Positions 54,500 through 62,733 of a DNA stretch of 64,000 nt are shown one piece after another. The stretch comes from Anaerostipes hadrus ATCC 29173 = JCM 17467 (GTDB lineage: Bacteria > Bacillota > Clostridia > Lachnospirales > Lachnospiraceae): positions 697,001-761,000 of the forward strand of contig NZ_AP028031.1 of assembly GCF_030296915.1 (NCBI RefSeq), given 5' to 3'. The notes under the pieces were generated by a model. That model did not search any database. It had not been told where the DNA came from and saw only the letters and a list, made by a program, of their open reading frames with translations. Within the stretch, counting starts at the first letter, position 1; each line of letters opens with the position of its first letter. Position numbers and translations under genes: made by a program.

Positions 54500-55587
54500 C
54501 AGCTTTGGAAAAACAGCAGAAAAAGATTTCTGTGATCATACCTGTATACAATGCAGAAAAGTACATCAGAGAAACTCTGGACAGTATTATAAAGCAGAGT
54601 TATAAAAATCTTGAAATTATATTGATAGATAATGGATCAAAGGACAGAAGTCCTGATATTATACAGAAATATGAAGCAAAATACCCGGAGATCCATATGA
54701 TTGAAGGATCGGGAAAGGGTCCAGGAGCTTCAAGAAACAGAGGGCTGAAGCTTGCGAAGGGTGACTACATTGTGTTTGCCGATGCAGATGATTATCTTCC
54801 TGATAAGGAGATATTCTGTAAATATATAAATCTTGCAGAGCAGACAGATGCGGATATTGTTGTCAGCAATTATGCAAGATTGTGGAAAGATAAAATATTG
54901 CCGGCTACTAAACATCAATCATTTGCATTATGTAGTCCATCATCTGAAGAATTCAGATTTCAGGGATTTTTCTCAGTAGGAACACTTTCTTATGCGTGGG
55001 GGAAATTATACAGAAGAGAGTTCCTGAGAAATCATCAGATTTATTTTGCGGATCTTTCTTATGCAGAAGATAAACTGTTTAATATGCAATGTTATATCTG
55101 TGATGCGAAGTATGCATTTCTGGAAGATATAGGGTATATTTACAGAAAAAATGATATGTCAGTTTCCTGGCAGTATCGTCCGGATTCTGTAGAAAACTGG
55201 TTCAAACTTGTATATGAACTGAAAAGCTGGATAGAGAAAAAAGACAAGGATCCGAAAGAATATACTTCATTGATTGGATATTTGCTTATTTTTGCGGCAT
55301 TTTTTGACGGAAAAATGGAATATATGCAGCATAAAAAATCTCTGTGGGCTGTCAGAAAGGTTCTTAAGAAATATGGAAGCAATCCGATGGGGAGAAAGGC
55401 TTTTACAGAGTTGGCAGACAGAAGGAAAAAACTGCAGATCACGCAAAAATTGTGGAAGATTATGATCCGGACATTTTCGTTGGGAATGAAATGGAGGTGG
55501 TATCTGTTGATGTCTGTGGGAATAAAGATCTTGGTTTCCTGCCGGGTAGATGAAAGACTTTCTGATACTGGAATAAGGAAAAAGTAA
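54496..55587 (+). CDS. Glycosyltransferase family 2
   Basis: 363 residues. VSVIIPVYN-like start (ISVIIPVYNAEKYIRETLDS), LIDNGSKDRS, GPGASRNRGLKLAKGDYIVFADADDYL with the DxD pair. The SYAEDKLFNMQ block is the usual acceptor/base motif ED. Cytoplasmic; adds one sugar to the unit flipped by the neighbour protein. Last gene of the plus-strand locus, followed by a terminator 3 bases after the stop. Confidence 0.9.
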   Translation: MTALEKQQKKISVIIPVYNAEKYIRETLDSIIKQSYKNLEIILIDNGSKDRSPDIIQKYEAKYPEIHMIEGSGKGPGASRNRGLKLAKGDYIVFADADDYLPDKEIFCKYINLAEQTDADIVVSNYARLWKDKILPATKHQSFALCSPSSEEFRFQGFFSVGTLSYAWGKLYRREFLRNHQIYFADLSYAEDKLFNMQCYICDAKYAFLEDIGYIYRKNDMSVSWQYRPDSVENWFKLVYELKSWIEKKDKDPKEYTSLIGYLLIFAAFFDGKMEYMQHKKSLWAVRKVLKKYGSNPMGRKAFTELADRRKKLQITQKLWKIMIRTFSLGMKWRWYLLMSVGIKILVSCRVDERLSDTGIRKK

Positions 55588-55622
55588 AGACAGTGGCTCC
55601 TGGTCAGGAGTCACTGTTTTCA
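55588..55622. terminator. Bidirectional terminator at end of the Pel-like block
   Basis: ACAGTGGCTCCTG and CAGGAGTCACTGT (55590-55616) form a nearly perfect stem with a 1-2 base loop, then TTTT. It lies between two convergent genes and overlaps the last codons of the minus-strand one. Confidence 0.75.
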
Positions 55623-56797
55623 AAAATATGGATTAATTTTGTCTTCTGATTGATTTTCTTAAAGCTGTGAAGGGTCTGGTGGAATGTTGTATTTCGTACT
55701 GTGTAGGTGTTGCGGATAAAACAGATAAATGTGATACACCAGAGTGCAGGCCAGAGGACTGGATAATGGCTGGCTTTTGGAAAGCGGACCTTCATCTGGA
55801 TGTGCCCTTCTTTGAAATAAGTAAGGAAGTTAACCTTCTGATACGAACCGCTTCCAACTAGTGACTGGGAAATATCGGTTCCCATATCGCCGTCTTTAAG
55901 AATCTGTATTATGAAATCATGGCAGTCGTGTGGATTGTACTGTGTCCGGGCGTCTATAGAATCCGGAAGACCCAGATATTTCCTGCAGCATTCCAGAATA
56001 ATTTCGTACAGATGGCTGATGCGGGATTCTCTGCACCATTCATGAATCTGCCGGAAATTGATTTCTTTTTCATGACGCTTCAGATAAAAGGTAAAATCAC
56101 AGAGAAGGCGGATACCGAATCCGCTGTACAGATAATGCTTCAGCATATGATGAAGCATATAGAAAGTATATTCTGTAGGCGGCAGGACTGTGTAAGTATA
56201 TCCGTGGATTGTCTGTGTGGATGCTTTCAGACATTCCGGTGAGAAGACAGAATCCACAAGTTTGTTGGCGGGGCTGTACTGGTACTGGCCAACTACACGA
56301 TAGTGAAGCTCCAGGAGAAAACGGCGCCCGGTTTTGGGAAATATATAACGGTAGGTTACATGGTGGTCACTGAGTTCATCTTCAGAGATATATCCGTTGC
56401 TTTCAAGAATTGCCTGTGCTCTGGCGAGGTCAGAAGGATCAGCCAGATATAGGTCAAGATCTCCAAGCTTACGATATTCAGGAACCGGATAGCAGTCAGC
56501 CAGACTCAGACCCTTCAGAAGATAACAGTCAATATTGTTCTTTCTTAAAAGAGAGACGGTAAGCCGGGTGAAATGCTCAATCTGATAATAATTCAGCATC
56601 ATGCCTTTTACCTGTTGCTTCATGGCAGGATAGACAGAAGCAGACCGGAGATATGGCAGTACAAATGGGACAGTACAATGTTCCTGTGCCAGCTTTGCCA
56701 GAGCAGGAAGGTCTTCCGGATGTACGGAAACAGAATGATCAGAACCGGTGCAGATATTTTTTATTATTTTCAGATAAGTATTGTATATTCGTTCCAT
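55604..56797 (-). CDS. Nucleotidyltransferase family protein (NTP_transf_5 type)
   Basis: 397 residues from ATG 56797 (AGGAG six bases upstream). Motif LLKGLSLADCYPVPEYRKLGDLDLYL: the GDLDL aspartates are the metal ligands of a Pol-beta-type fold. Then HVTYRYIFPKTGRRFLLELHYRV with a third acidic site, and a helical C-terminal half (LHHMLKHYLYSGFGIRLLCDF). Such proteins occur with PqqD, HPr-kinase-like and ABC genes in peptide-modification loci and may nucleotidylate a peptide or be a specificity factor. Part of the same minus-strand group as the peptidase at 57031. Confidence 0.82.
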   Translation of the reverse strand: MERIYNTYLKIIKNICTGSDHSVSVHPEDLPALAKLAQEHCTVPFVLPYLRSASVYPAMKQQVKGMMLNYYQIEHFTRLTVSLLRKNNIDCYLLKGLSLADCYPVPEYRKLGDLDLYLADPSDLARAQAILESNGYISEDELSDHHVTYRYIFPKTGRRFLLELHYRVVGQYQYSPANKLVDSVFSPECLKASTQTIHGYTYTVLPPTEYTFYMLHHMLKHYLYSGFGIRLLCDFTFYLKRHEKEINFRQIHEWCRESRISHLYEIILECCRKYLGLPDSIDARTQYNPHDCHDFIIQILKDGDMGTDISQSLVGSGSYQKVNFLTYFKEGHIQMKVRFPKASHYPVLWPALWCITFICFIRNTYTVRNTTFHQTLHSFKKINQKTKLIHIFENSDS

Positions 56798-56918
56798 AGG
56801 AGTCTCCTGAAAGTGCGTAAAATGGGTACCGTTCAGAGATTGAATGGCAGTAATAAATAATAGTAAGTATATCATGTTATTGCGTGGAAATAAAGGAAAA
56901 GGAAGAGAAAAAGGGAAA

Positions 56919-57053
56919 ATGAAAAAGACAGAAGGTTATATAGTCAGGAGACTGGAGGATGAATATCTCTTACTTCCGTCAGGAAGAAGAACAGAAGAAG
57001 TCAATGAATTCTCCTATGAAAAATGGATGATCATGAGTGATGAAGCTTTCTGA
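56919..57053 (+). pseudogene. PqqD-like fragment
   Basis: 44 codons starting KKTEGYIVRRLEDEYLLLPSG, which is the first half of a PqqD-type peptide-binding domain (family length about 90). The expected N-E-T-G-A-x-I-W segment and third helix are missing; the frame runs into the end of the peptidase gene. An AAGGAAGAGAAAAAGGG stretch precedes the ATG, so a short peptide could be made. I read it as a truncated recognition domain. Confidence 0.5.
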
Positions 57054-57486
57054 GAAATGCTGACAGTTTAAAACAGAAGGGGCGAACAGGCAGCATAAAA
57101 AGCCACAGGGAAGAAACAAATTTGTAGAAAGGATTTCCTACAGTAAATTCTCTGCTGTTACGATTTACAGCAATCAGTTTTCCGATAATCTGATCCTGAC
57201 GCAGAGGACCTTCCACTTCGTATTGGTTGTCGCCTACCATATAAAAGCCGTCAGATGTTATCCGGCAGATGCGGTGAAGCACAAGGATGCCCTGATCACG
57301 CCTGTAGAGGACTACATCATTCCTGTGGCAGTCTGTGTAGTCTGTCTGCTGGATCAGTGCTTCATCCCGTTCGGGAATAAAGAGAGGGTACATGCTGTAA
57401 CCCTGAGGCTTGATGCGAATAATATTTCCCTCCCGGAGAAGCTGCTCCAGATCGATTTTAACTGGGTCTGATTTTGTGGTATTCAT
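57031..57486 (-). CDS. S24/S26 family signal-peptidase-like protein (Ser-His, Sec11-like)
   Basis: 151 residues. KPQGYSMYPLF gives the nucleophile Ser31 in the SxMxP box. VVLYRRDQGILVLHRI has His71 where bacterial SPase I has Lys, so the dyad is of the archaeal/ER Sec11 type. DGFYMVGDNQYEVEG supplies the conserved GDN (Asp86). One C-terminal membrane helix (about 117-138). No N-terminal anchor. It probably cleaves the exported product of this locus; the small secreted-type protein at 57718 has an AASG site after its leader. Divergent from that gene. Confidence 0.85.
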   Translation of the reverse strand: MNTTKSDPVKIDLEQLLREGNIIRIKPQGYSMYPLFIPERDEALIQQTDYTDCHRNDVVLYRRDQGILVLHRICRITSDGFYMVGDNQYEVEGPLRQDQIIGKLIAVNRNSREFTVGNPFYKFVSSLWLFMLPVRPFCFKLSAFLRKLHHS

Positions 57487-57717
57487 AGTATTTGTCCTTA
57501 TTCCTGTTATAAAAATAGCTGATGTTCAGAAATAAAGTTCTGAACAGGCGTATTATAACATTAAGAAAACAAAAGGACAACAGAAAGTGTTTTCCAGTTG
57601 TAATAAAAAACTGTATGTTTTGCGTAAGCATACTTGACTTTCTGAGGGGATATGGATAAGATAAAGAAAAAGATAAAACCAATGTAAAGGTCATATTTCA
57701 GGAAAGGATGATTAATT

Positions 57718-58101
57718 ATGAAAACATATAAGAAGCCGGTAGTAACTGTTGACGCAGGAATGGCAGAGGGTGTTTATGCAGCAAGTGGTGCAAGCCAGGG
57801 AACATTAAATGTAACATATCATGGAGTATGGGACAAATGGGGAACTAATGGTGGCAAGGGTCTGGCAACGGCAGACTGGTCAGGTATTAATGGAACAATT
57901 ACTTTAAATATCACTTTTAATGATACATTAGATCAGGTTGAGACAGATGATGCTTCTGTAAAGAAATCCTGGTCAGGTAAGACTGCAACACTGACATTTG
58001 CAAGTACAGCATCAAATCCGCTGACTATTGGAGTGCATATAAATCATGGAACAAGTATTGATGATCTTAAGATGACAGGATTTACTTATTCTGTGAACTA
58101 A
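57718..58101 (+). CDS. Precursor-like small protein with conserved leader and GVYAASG site
   Basis: 127 residues, AGGAAAGGA before ATG. Residues 1-24 form a leader: MKTYKKPVVTVDAGMAEG, then VYAASGA. This is not a Sec signal (no hydrophobic core), but ends in an A-A-S-G cleavage-like site. Residues 26-127 are rich in Thr, Gly, Asn and alternating strands (GTLNVTYHGVWDKW, GTITLNITFND, ATLTFASTASNPLTIGVHI), without Cys or Lys-rich core, like an extracellular beta-sandwich. It stands between the peptidase and ABC genes but on the opposite strand. I infer the substrate of this export set. The family is unnamed to me. Confidence 0.75.
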   Translation: MKTYKKPVVTVDAGMAEGVYAASGASQGTLNVTYHGVWDKWGTNGGKGLATADWSGINGTITLNITFNDTLDQVETDDASVKKSWSGKTATLTFASTASNPLTIGVHINHGTSIDDLKMTGFTYSVN

Positions 58102-58127
58102 AGAGAATATCTGGCTGACAGGAAAAG

Positions 58128-58156
58128 GGATTGAGTTAGAGTGTTTAACTCAATCC
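58128..58156. terminator. Hairpin between convergent precursor-like and ABC genes
   Basis: GGATTGAGTTA at 58128-58138 and TAACTCAATCC at 58146-58156 are perfectly complementary with a 7-base loop. No long T run; it may serve both strands. Confidence 0.6.
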
Positions 58157-58168
58157 ATGAAATTAATT

Positions 58169-59938
58169 TTAAAATGTCTGTATCATTTCATGAATTTCCA
58201 CGTCATTTAGTATCTCACATTTCTTATCCCGTATTGCATAAACCCTGTTACAGATATTCAGAACTGTAGGTCTGTGTGTGGTTACAATACAGGTTCTGGG
58301 ATAGGTATCCTGCATGATATTTCGCAGGACTTTTCGCTCAGTAGCTACATCCAGTGCGGAAGTAGCCTCATCCAGCAGCAGGATCGGTGATCTGCGCAGT
58401 AATGCTCTGGCAATGGAGAGCCTCTGTGCCTGACCTTCGGAGAAACCGCCGCCCCGTTCCTTAACGATGTTTTCAATTCCATCCGGGAGTTTTTCCACAA
58501 AATCCCATGCGCAGGCAAGTTTCAGCGCTTCAATAATTTCTTCATCTGTAGCATCCTGTTTCACATTTCGCATATTTTCTGCAATTGTTCCTGAAAACAT
58601 TGTATTTCCCTGTGGTACATAGGAGAATAATTTCCTTGTAGAAGGGGACATATCAATCATGTGTTCATGATCTGCTCCGGCACATATATGAGAAGAACCC
58701 TCCTGCGGTGTCAGAAGAGACAGGATCAGGCGCAGCATAGTTGTCTTACCTTCACCGGAAGGTCCTACCAGAGCCACGATCTCATGAGGATAAGCCTCTA
58801 TGGAAGCATTGGCGAAAACAGCAGTACCATTATGATAGGTATAACTGAGATCCTGCATGTTCAGACCGATTCCTTCTGACTTATGCTGCTTTTCGAAGTT
58901 GCCTACAGCAGAATCCTGACTGTAGTCCTCTTGCGGCATTTCCACGATATCCATCAGTCTTCCTGCCGAAATAGTCAGTGAGATGGCTGACGGAATCAGA
59001 CTTACCAGAGAATTTACCGAACTTGTCAATGTACCGGACAAAGACAGAAACATGGTCATAGTTCCGTAACTGATTGCATTGCTCCATACACGGTAAATTC
59101 CCCATCCATAACAGCTGTAGGATACGATAAATCCGATAATGGACATGAGAACAGAAGTCAGAATGGACATCTTCTGGAAGTCCAGTCTCATGTTAATATA
59201 ATCTTTCTGAAGAGATTTCAGTTTCTCTGTATAAAAGTGAATCAGGTCGAAAGCCTTGATCGTCTGGATATTGGAGAAAGCTTCCTGGTTAAATCCATAA
59301 AGCTTTGCATTCATAGCTGCACTTCTCTGATTGTTATCACGCATTCGTTTCAGCAGCGGCTTTGAAAGCAGAGCACTGAAGGGAATTCCAAGCAGAGCAA
59401 AAAGTGCGAAAGTAGGGTCATAATAAAGCACGATTGCCAGTGCACTGATAAAACGAAAAGTATAAATGATCAGGTTGGGAATCCAGTTCAGGATTCCGCT
59501 TGAAATATTGGAGGCATCGGAACTCCAGCGTGTCACCAGATCTCCGGTGTGGTAATCGGTCAGGGATTCCCAGTCAGTTACCAGCATTTTGGCAAAGATG
59601 TCGTTCTTGATTTCGGAGTCCACCTTCAGGTTAATGAAAGTAGAGGCATATCCGGATGCCTGCGAAACCAGAATGTTTGCGACAGAGAAGCCGATCATTG
59701 CGACAAAGGTACTTATAAGTTTCCCGGTCTGGTGTCCGGTAATAATATCTACCAGATCTTTGGAAATCAGACTGGAAACCAGAGAGACACCTGTTCCGAC
59801 CAGACCAAGCAGTGTATACAGGATCATGGCTTTCCAGTAACGTCTGCCGTACTGATAGATCCATAATGTCTGTTTCCACATTTTTTTCAGGGTTCCCTGT
59901 TTCAGGTGCTTCCAGATCAGGAGTATTTTTTCTTTCAT
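58169..59938 (-). CDS. ABC transporter, fused permease and ATPase (peptide exporter type)
   Basis: 589 residues. Residues about 35-330 hold six membrane helices (exporter type I). Residues about 360-589 are the ATPase: Walker A GPSGEGKTT, signature FSEGQAQR, Walker B ILLLDEATSALD, switch His in TTHR. No C39 peptidase domain is attached, so leader removal must come from elsewhere, most likely the S24/S26 peptidase encoded at 57031. The start overlaps the PqqD/HPr-kinase-like gene by 4 bases, so the two are co-translated. Likely exports the 57718 product. Confidence 0.9.
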   Translation of the reverse strand: MKEKILLIWKHLKQGTLKKMWKQTLWIYQYGRRYWKAMILYTLLGLVGTGVSLVSSLISKDLVDIITGHQTGKLISTFVAMIGFSVANILVSQASGYASTFINLKVDSEIKNDIFAKMLVTDWESLTDYHTGDLVTRWSSDASNISSGILNWIPNLIIYTFRFISALAIVLYYDPTFALFALLGIPFSALLSKPLLKRMRDNNQRSAAMNAKLYGFNQEAFSNIQTIKAFDLIHFYTEKLKSLQKDYINMRLDFQKMSILTSVLMSIIGFIVSYSCYGWGIYRVWSNAISYGTMTMFLSLSGTLTSSVNSLVSLIPSAISLTISAGRLMDIVEMPQEDYSQDSAVGNFEKQHKSEGIGLNMQDLSYTYHNGTAVFANASIEAYPHEIVALVGPSGEGKTTMLRLILSLLTPQEGSSHICAGADHEHMIDMSPSTRKLFSYVPQGNTMFSGTIAENMRNVKQDATDEEIIEALKLACAWDFVEKLPDGIENIVKERGGGFSEGQAQRLSIARALLRRSPILLLDEATSALDVATERKVLRNIMQDTYPRTCIVTTHRPTVLNICNRVYAIRDKKCEILNDVEIHEMIQTF

Positions 59939-61101
59939 TGCAGCTCCTCCAGTTGATCAATGGTATTTTTCATCATGCAGGCGGCAGAAGAATTCTTTGT
60001 ACAGAGAAGATGCAGTACCGGCACGCGGTCAGCGATTTCCCCGGCAAAGAAAAGATTTTCTGAAAGCTGGCGTTCAGTCCATGCAGGGGAGATCATGCGC
60101 TGCATGACACGGAGGATTTTTTCCGAAGGATTTAACTCTTCCAGATAATCTGTCTGCAGATCACGCCCAAGGAGGATAATTCCTCCGAGTTCATATGCTT
60201 CAGCAGTAAAAATCCCGGAAGTTCCGCACCAGGGGATGCCATAGGCGATGATATGATCTTTATGCAATCCGAGAAGATTCAGGTCTCCATTTAAGTACGG
60301 TGTGTCAAAAAGCTCATGCCACAGAGCAGTGTGTGTGGATTTTCCCATTCCGGAATGACCGGAAAACAGCCATGCTTTTCCCTGATAGAGAACAGAAGCT
60401 GAGTGGATTGCAAACAGTCCGTTTCTTTGTGCTGTGAAAAGGAAAAACAGCCGTATGGCGTGAAATAAATTTTCTATATTTGTTTCGGAAACCTGTGGGT
60501 GGCAGTAAACCCGTACATAAGTACCATCTTTCAGCATATGAGCTTCGTAAAGGTTCTGCATCTGTGGAAAAAGGACAACATAACGGTTGGGATTTTCAAA
60601 AACAGTCATTTCAGAATTCTGCAGAAGAACCTGTCCGTAACAACGGCTGGGCGGAGGCGTGGTGACCAGTTCGATTTCCTGTGAGGTATCATCATCCGAA
60701 AATTCATGATAAAAAGGTTTGAAATTTGGGGAAATCAGTTCTGCAGAACCGTATAGTTTTATGCAGATTCCTGCGATTATCATAGAGACAGAAGGGATTG
60801 ATGAAATCAGGTGGAGATCTTCTGTGATCATTCCCATGGCTGTAAGCTGTGTCAGAAAATCTGTCACATCTTTCAGAAGTTCAGGATAATAAGACTCATC
60901 CAGTTGATAAGTCCTGGCAAGTATTTCTGCCAGTTGCTGCGGTTCGGCACCTTCATGATGCTGAAGTACATTCCACAGGAAAGTACTGGTCTCATTCAGC
61001 ACAAAGCCTTTTTTCAGATCGGCAATCTGCTGACCATAAGGTAAGAGATAATTGATACCTTTGATTTTTCGAAGTGTATATCCGGGCTGACATTTGAACA
61101 T
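59935..61101 (-). CDS. PqqD-like plus HPr-kinase-like fusion protein
   Basis: 388 residues from ATG 61101 (AAAGGAA about 11 bases upstream; the longer open frame has no site). Residues 1-90: PqqD-like winged domain (GYTLRKIKGINYLLPYG, NETSTFLWNVLQ). Residues about 120-388: HPr-kinase/phosphorylase-like P-loop domain with GHSGMGKSTHTALWHELF (Walker A) and NGDLNLLGL. In lasso-peptide and related RiPP loci such kinases phosphorylate the precursor; the PqqD part would bind the leader. First gene of the minus-strand group. A direct PqqD-kinase fusion is a useful hint that the precursor is handed straight to the kinase. Confidence 0.85.
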   Translation of the reverse strand: MFKCQPGYTLRKIKGINYLLPYGQQIADLKKGFVLNETSTFLWNVLQHHEGAEPQQLAEILARTYQLDESYYPELLKDVTDFLTQLTAMGMITEDLHLISSIPSVSMIIAGICIKLYGSAELISPNFKPFYHEFSDDDTSQEIELVTTPPPSRCYGQVLLQNSEMTVFENPNRYVVLFPQMQNLYEAHMLKDGTYVRVYCHPQVSETNIENLFHAIRLFFLFTAQRNGLFAIHSASVLYQGKAWLFSGHSGMGKSTHTALWHELFDTPYLNGDLNLLGLHKDHIIAYGIPWCGTSGIFTAEAYELGGIILLGRDLQTDYLEELNPSEKILRVMQRMISPAWTERQLSENLFFAGEIADRVPVLHLLCTKNSSAACMMKNTIDQLEELQ

Positions 61102-61493
61102 GATAAAAAAAATTCCTTTCTTTTTCAAAGCCAAATCTTGTAAACTTATATATGTGTTGTGATGGCTGTGACTATAGCAAATTATAACACTGAGGAGGGA
61201 AGAAATACAAGCTATTTCCAATTGATGTACAAGAGTATAAAATAGTCCTGAATCCGTGAAGTTAAAACGACAATGACTTCAAAAAGTCTGTATCCATTAG
61301 GGATTACCGTTATTGTTACCTGTTTTATATTTTCATCTGTCAGGTGAGCCCTTTTTCTGGTATAATCTTCTCATAGTTCTACGAGAGAAGAGGGTATCCC
61401 ATGAATTTCATTACATGAAATAGGACACATTATTAATAAAGATTATGGAATATCATTTGAAAAAGAAACTGGAGAACAGGAGAAGGCACAAGA
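61102..61493. other. Intergenic boundary between export locus and core-type DNA
   Basis: 392 bases without a gene. There is an extended -10 (TGG-TATAAT, 61358-61366) on the plus strand with a poor -35. The base style changes here from the CTG/CAG-rich block to AT-rich core. A short stretch near 61398 (ATGAATTTCATTAC) looks like a decayed reading frame. Nothing else is seen. Confidence 0.4.
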
Positions 61494-62126
61494 ATGAAGA
61501 CTATCATAGGAAAAATCACAATAGACATTCTAACATCAATCTATCAGCCGTTTTGGTTTGCAATTTTGTTATCAATAATGACAATGTTCTTTTATTTGTA
61601 TGTAAAATGTCCAGAAGGAGCAGGCAAGGGATGGAAAGCAGCTATCCGGACATGGATCGATCATTTTAAAAGAGATAGAGAATTCCGTAAAAAATATATA
61701 TTGTTTTTCTATATTACCATGGTATTATTTAAGACATTGATCAACCGAAATATGTGGATGAATCCATTATGTGATGTGTGGGGAGTATGGGGAATATACA
61801 GATATAATACAGTGACAGGCCAGCGCATTTTAACATCAGAGTGTATAGAAAATTTTTTCCTGCTTATGCCGTATATAGTATTAATGTTTTGGAATTTTGA
61901 AGAAAAAATATTTGGTAAGAAAGTGTATATAGGGAAAATCATATTAAAAAGTATCCAAATAGCGTTTCTGTCATCTCTGACAATTGAGCTGTTGCAGTTG
62001 TTTTTAAGATTAGGAACATTTCAAATATCAGATTTATTTTTTAATACAATTGGCGGGTTAGCAGGAGGAATTATTTATTTTCTAGTGAATGCTATGGCAG
62101 AACGGATTAGACGAATGAGAAATTAA
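61494..62126 (+). CDS. VanZ family membrane protein (copy 2)
   Basis: 210 residues, five membrane helices; the same order of motifs as copy 1 at 29949 (DVWGVWGIY, SECIENFFLLMPYIVL, LTIELLQLFLRLGTFQISDLFFNTIGG). Starts with GGAGAAGGCACAAGA upstream. Like copy 1 it precedes a sugar nucleotidyltransferase gene (62734), though here a micro-gene stands between. Role in surface glycan or envelope is only a guess. Confidence 0.88.
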   Translation: MKTIIGKITIDILTSIYQPFWFAILLSIMTMFFYLYVKCPEGAGKGWKAAIRTWIDHFKRDREFRKKYILFFYITMVLFKTLINRNMWMNPLCDVWGVWGIYRYNTVTGQRILTSECIENFFLLMPYIVLMFWNFEEKIFGKKVYIGKIILKSIQIAFLSSLTIELLQLFLRLGTFQISDLFFNTIGGLAGGIIYFLVNAMAERIRRMRN

Positions 62127-62278
62127 ATACGACAAAACACAAACACCCCATTCAGAAATTGGTACTACAAATTGCACAAAAACAATAACAAAGACAGATT
62201 TATTACTGAAAATTTTGCTAACACCAGAGGGAAAATGCAAGTGAAATGTTGTAATTTCCTAGAAAATAATGCTACATA

Positions 62279-62307
62279 TTGATTCTCCGAAATTAATTTG
62301 ATAAAAT
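62279..62307 (+). promoter_or_regulatory. Promoter of the micro-membrane-protein gene
   Basis: TTGATT at 62279-62284, 17-base spacer, TAAAAT at 62302-62307; about 50 bases before the strong AGAGGAG site at 62348. Confidence 0.55.
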
Positions 62308-62362
62308 ATAAAGCATAAATACAGGATACATAATACAACATAATATAAAGAGGAGAATAACA

Positions 62363-62506
62363 ATGCATTTATTAGGAACAATTGCAATGATCTTAGTGTT
62401 AAGCTTAATGATCGCAGGGCTTTTAAAATTAAATTACAAAGATTTATGGGTATCAGAAGATAAGACATCCAGAGAGCCAGGGGCAAGAACATTAAGAAGT
62501 TGTTAA
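62363..62506 (+). CDS. Micro-membrane protein (47 residues)
   Basis: MHLLGTIAMILVLSLMIAGL is one membrane helix, followed by a short charged tail (KLNYKDLWVSEDK, ending TLRSC). AGAGGAG eight bases before ATG, own promoter and own strong terminator (62525-62561), so it is a complete small transcription unit. Not recognised. Perhaps a regulator of a membrane partner or a toxin-type peptide. Confidence 0.65.
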   Translation: MHLLGTIAMILVLSLMIAGLLKLNYKDLWVSEDKTSREPGARTLRSC

Positions 62507-62524
62507 GTATAAGACCAATGAGAT

Positions 62525-62561
62525 AAAAGAGCAGGTACGAAACAGAGTACCTGCTCTTTTT
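62525..62561 (+). terminator. Terminator of the micro-protein unit
   Basis: AAAAGAGCAGGTAC (62525-62538) and GTACCTGCTCTTTT (62547-62560) form a perfect 14-bp stem with an 8-base loop and a run of five T. Confidence 0.9.
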
Positions 62562-62607
62562 GATCTTACAATAAGGAAGTATTTAAGAAAAGGATAGCCA
62601 GAATCTA

Positions 62608-62636
62608 TTGACATTATAGAGAATAATATTTATAAT
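62608..62636 (+). promoter_or_regulatory. Perfect consensus promoter of nucleotidyltransferase copy 2
   Basis: TTGACA at 62608-62613 and TATAAT at 62631-62636 with exactly 17 bases between. The transcript would carry a 90-base leader before the ATG at 62734. Confidence 0.8.
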
Positions 62637-62733
62637 AAAGGGTATATGTGAAGACAAATATATGAAATGTTTTACACAGGATATAACAAGTATACAGGTA
62701 ACAAAACAGGTCAGATGACTGAAGGGGAGATTT

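Noticed and set aside
55604..61101. Lasso-peptide biosynthetic cluster
   Set aside because: HPr-kinase-like, nucleotidyltransferase, PqqD and ABC genes fit, but there is no asparagine-synthetase-like cyclase and no transglutaminase-type B2 protease, and the candidate precursor is 127 residues with a folded-looking core.
61398..61440. Transposase start remnant at the right edge of the foreign block
   Set aside because: Only about five codons before a stop, no further likeness; too short to name.
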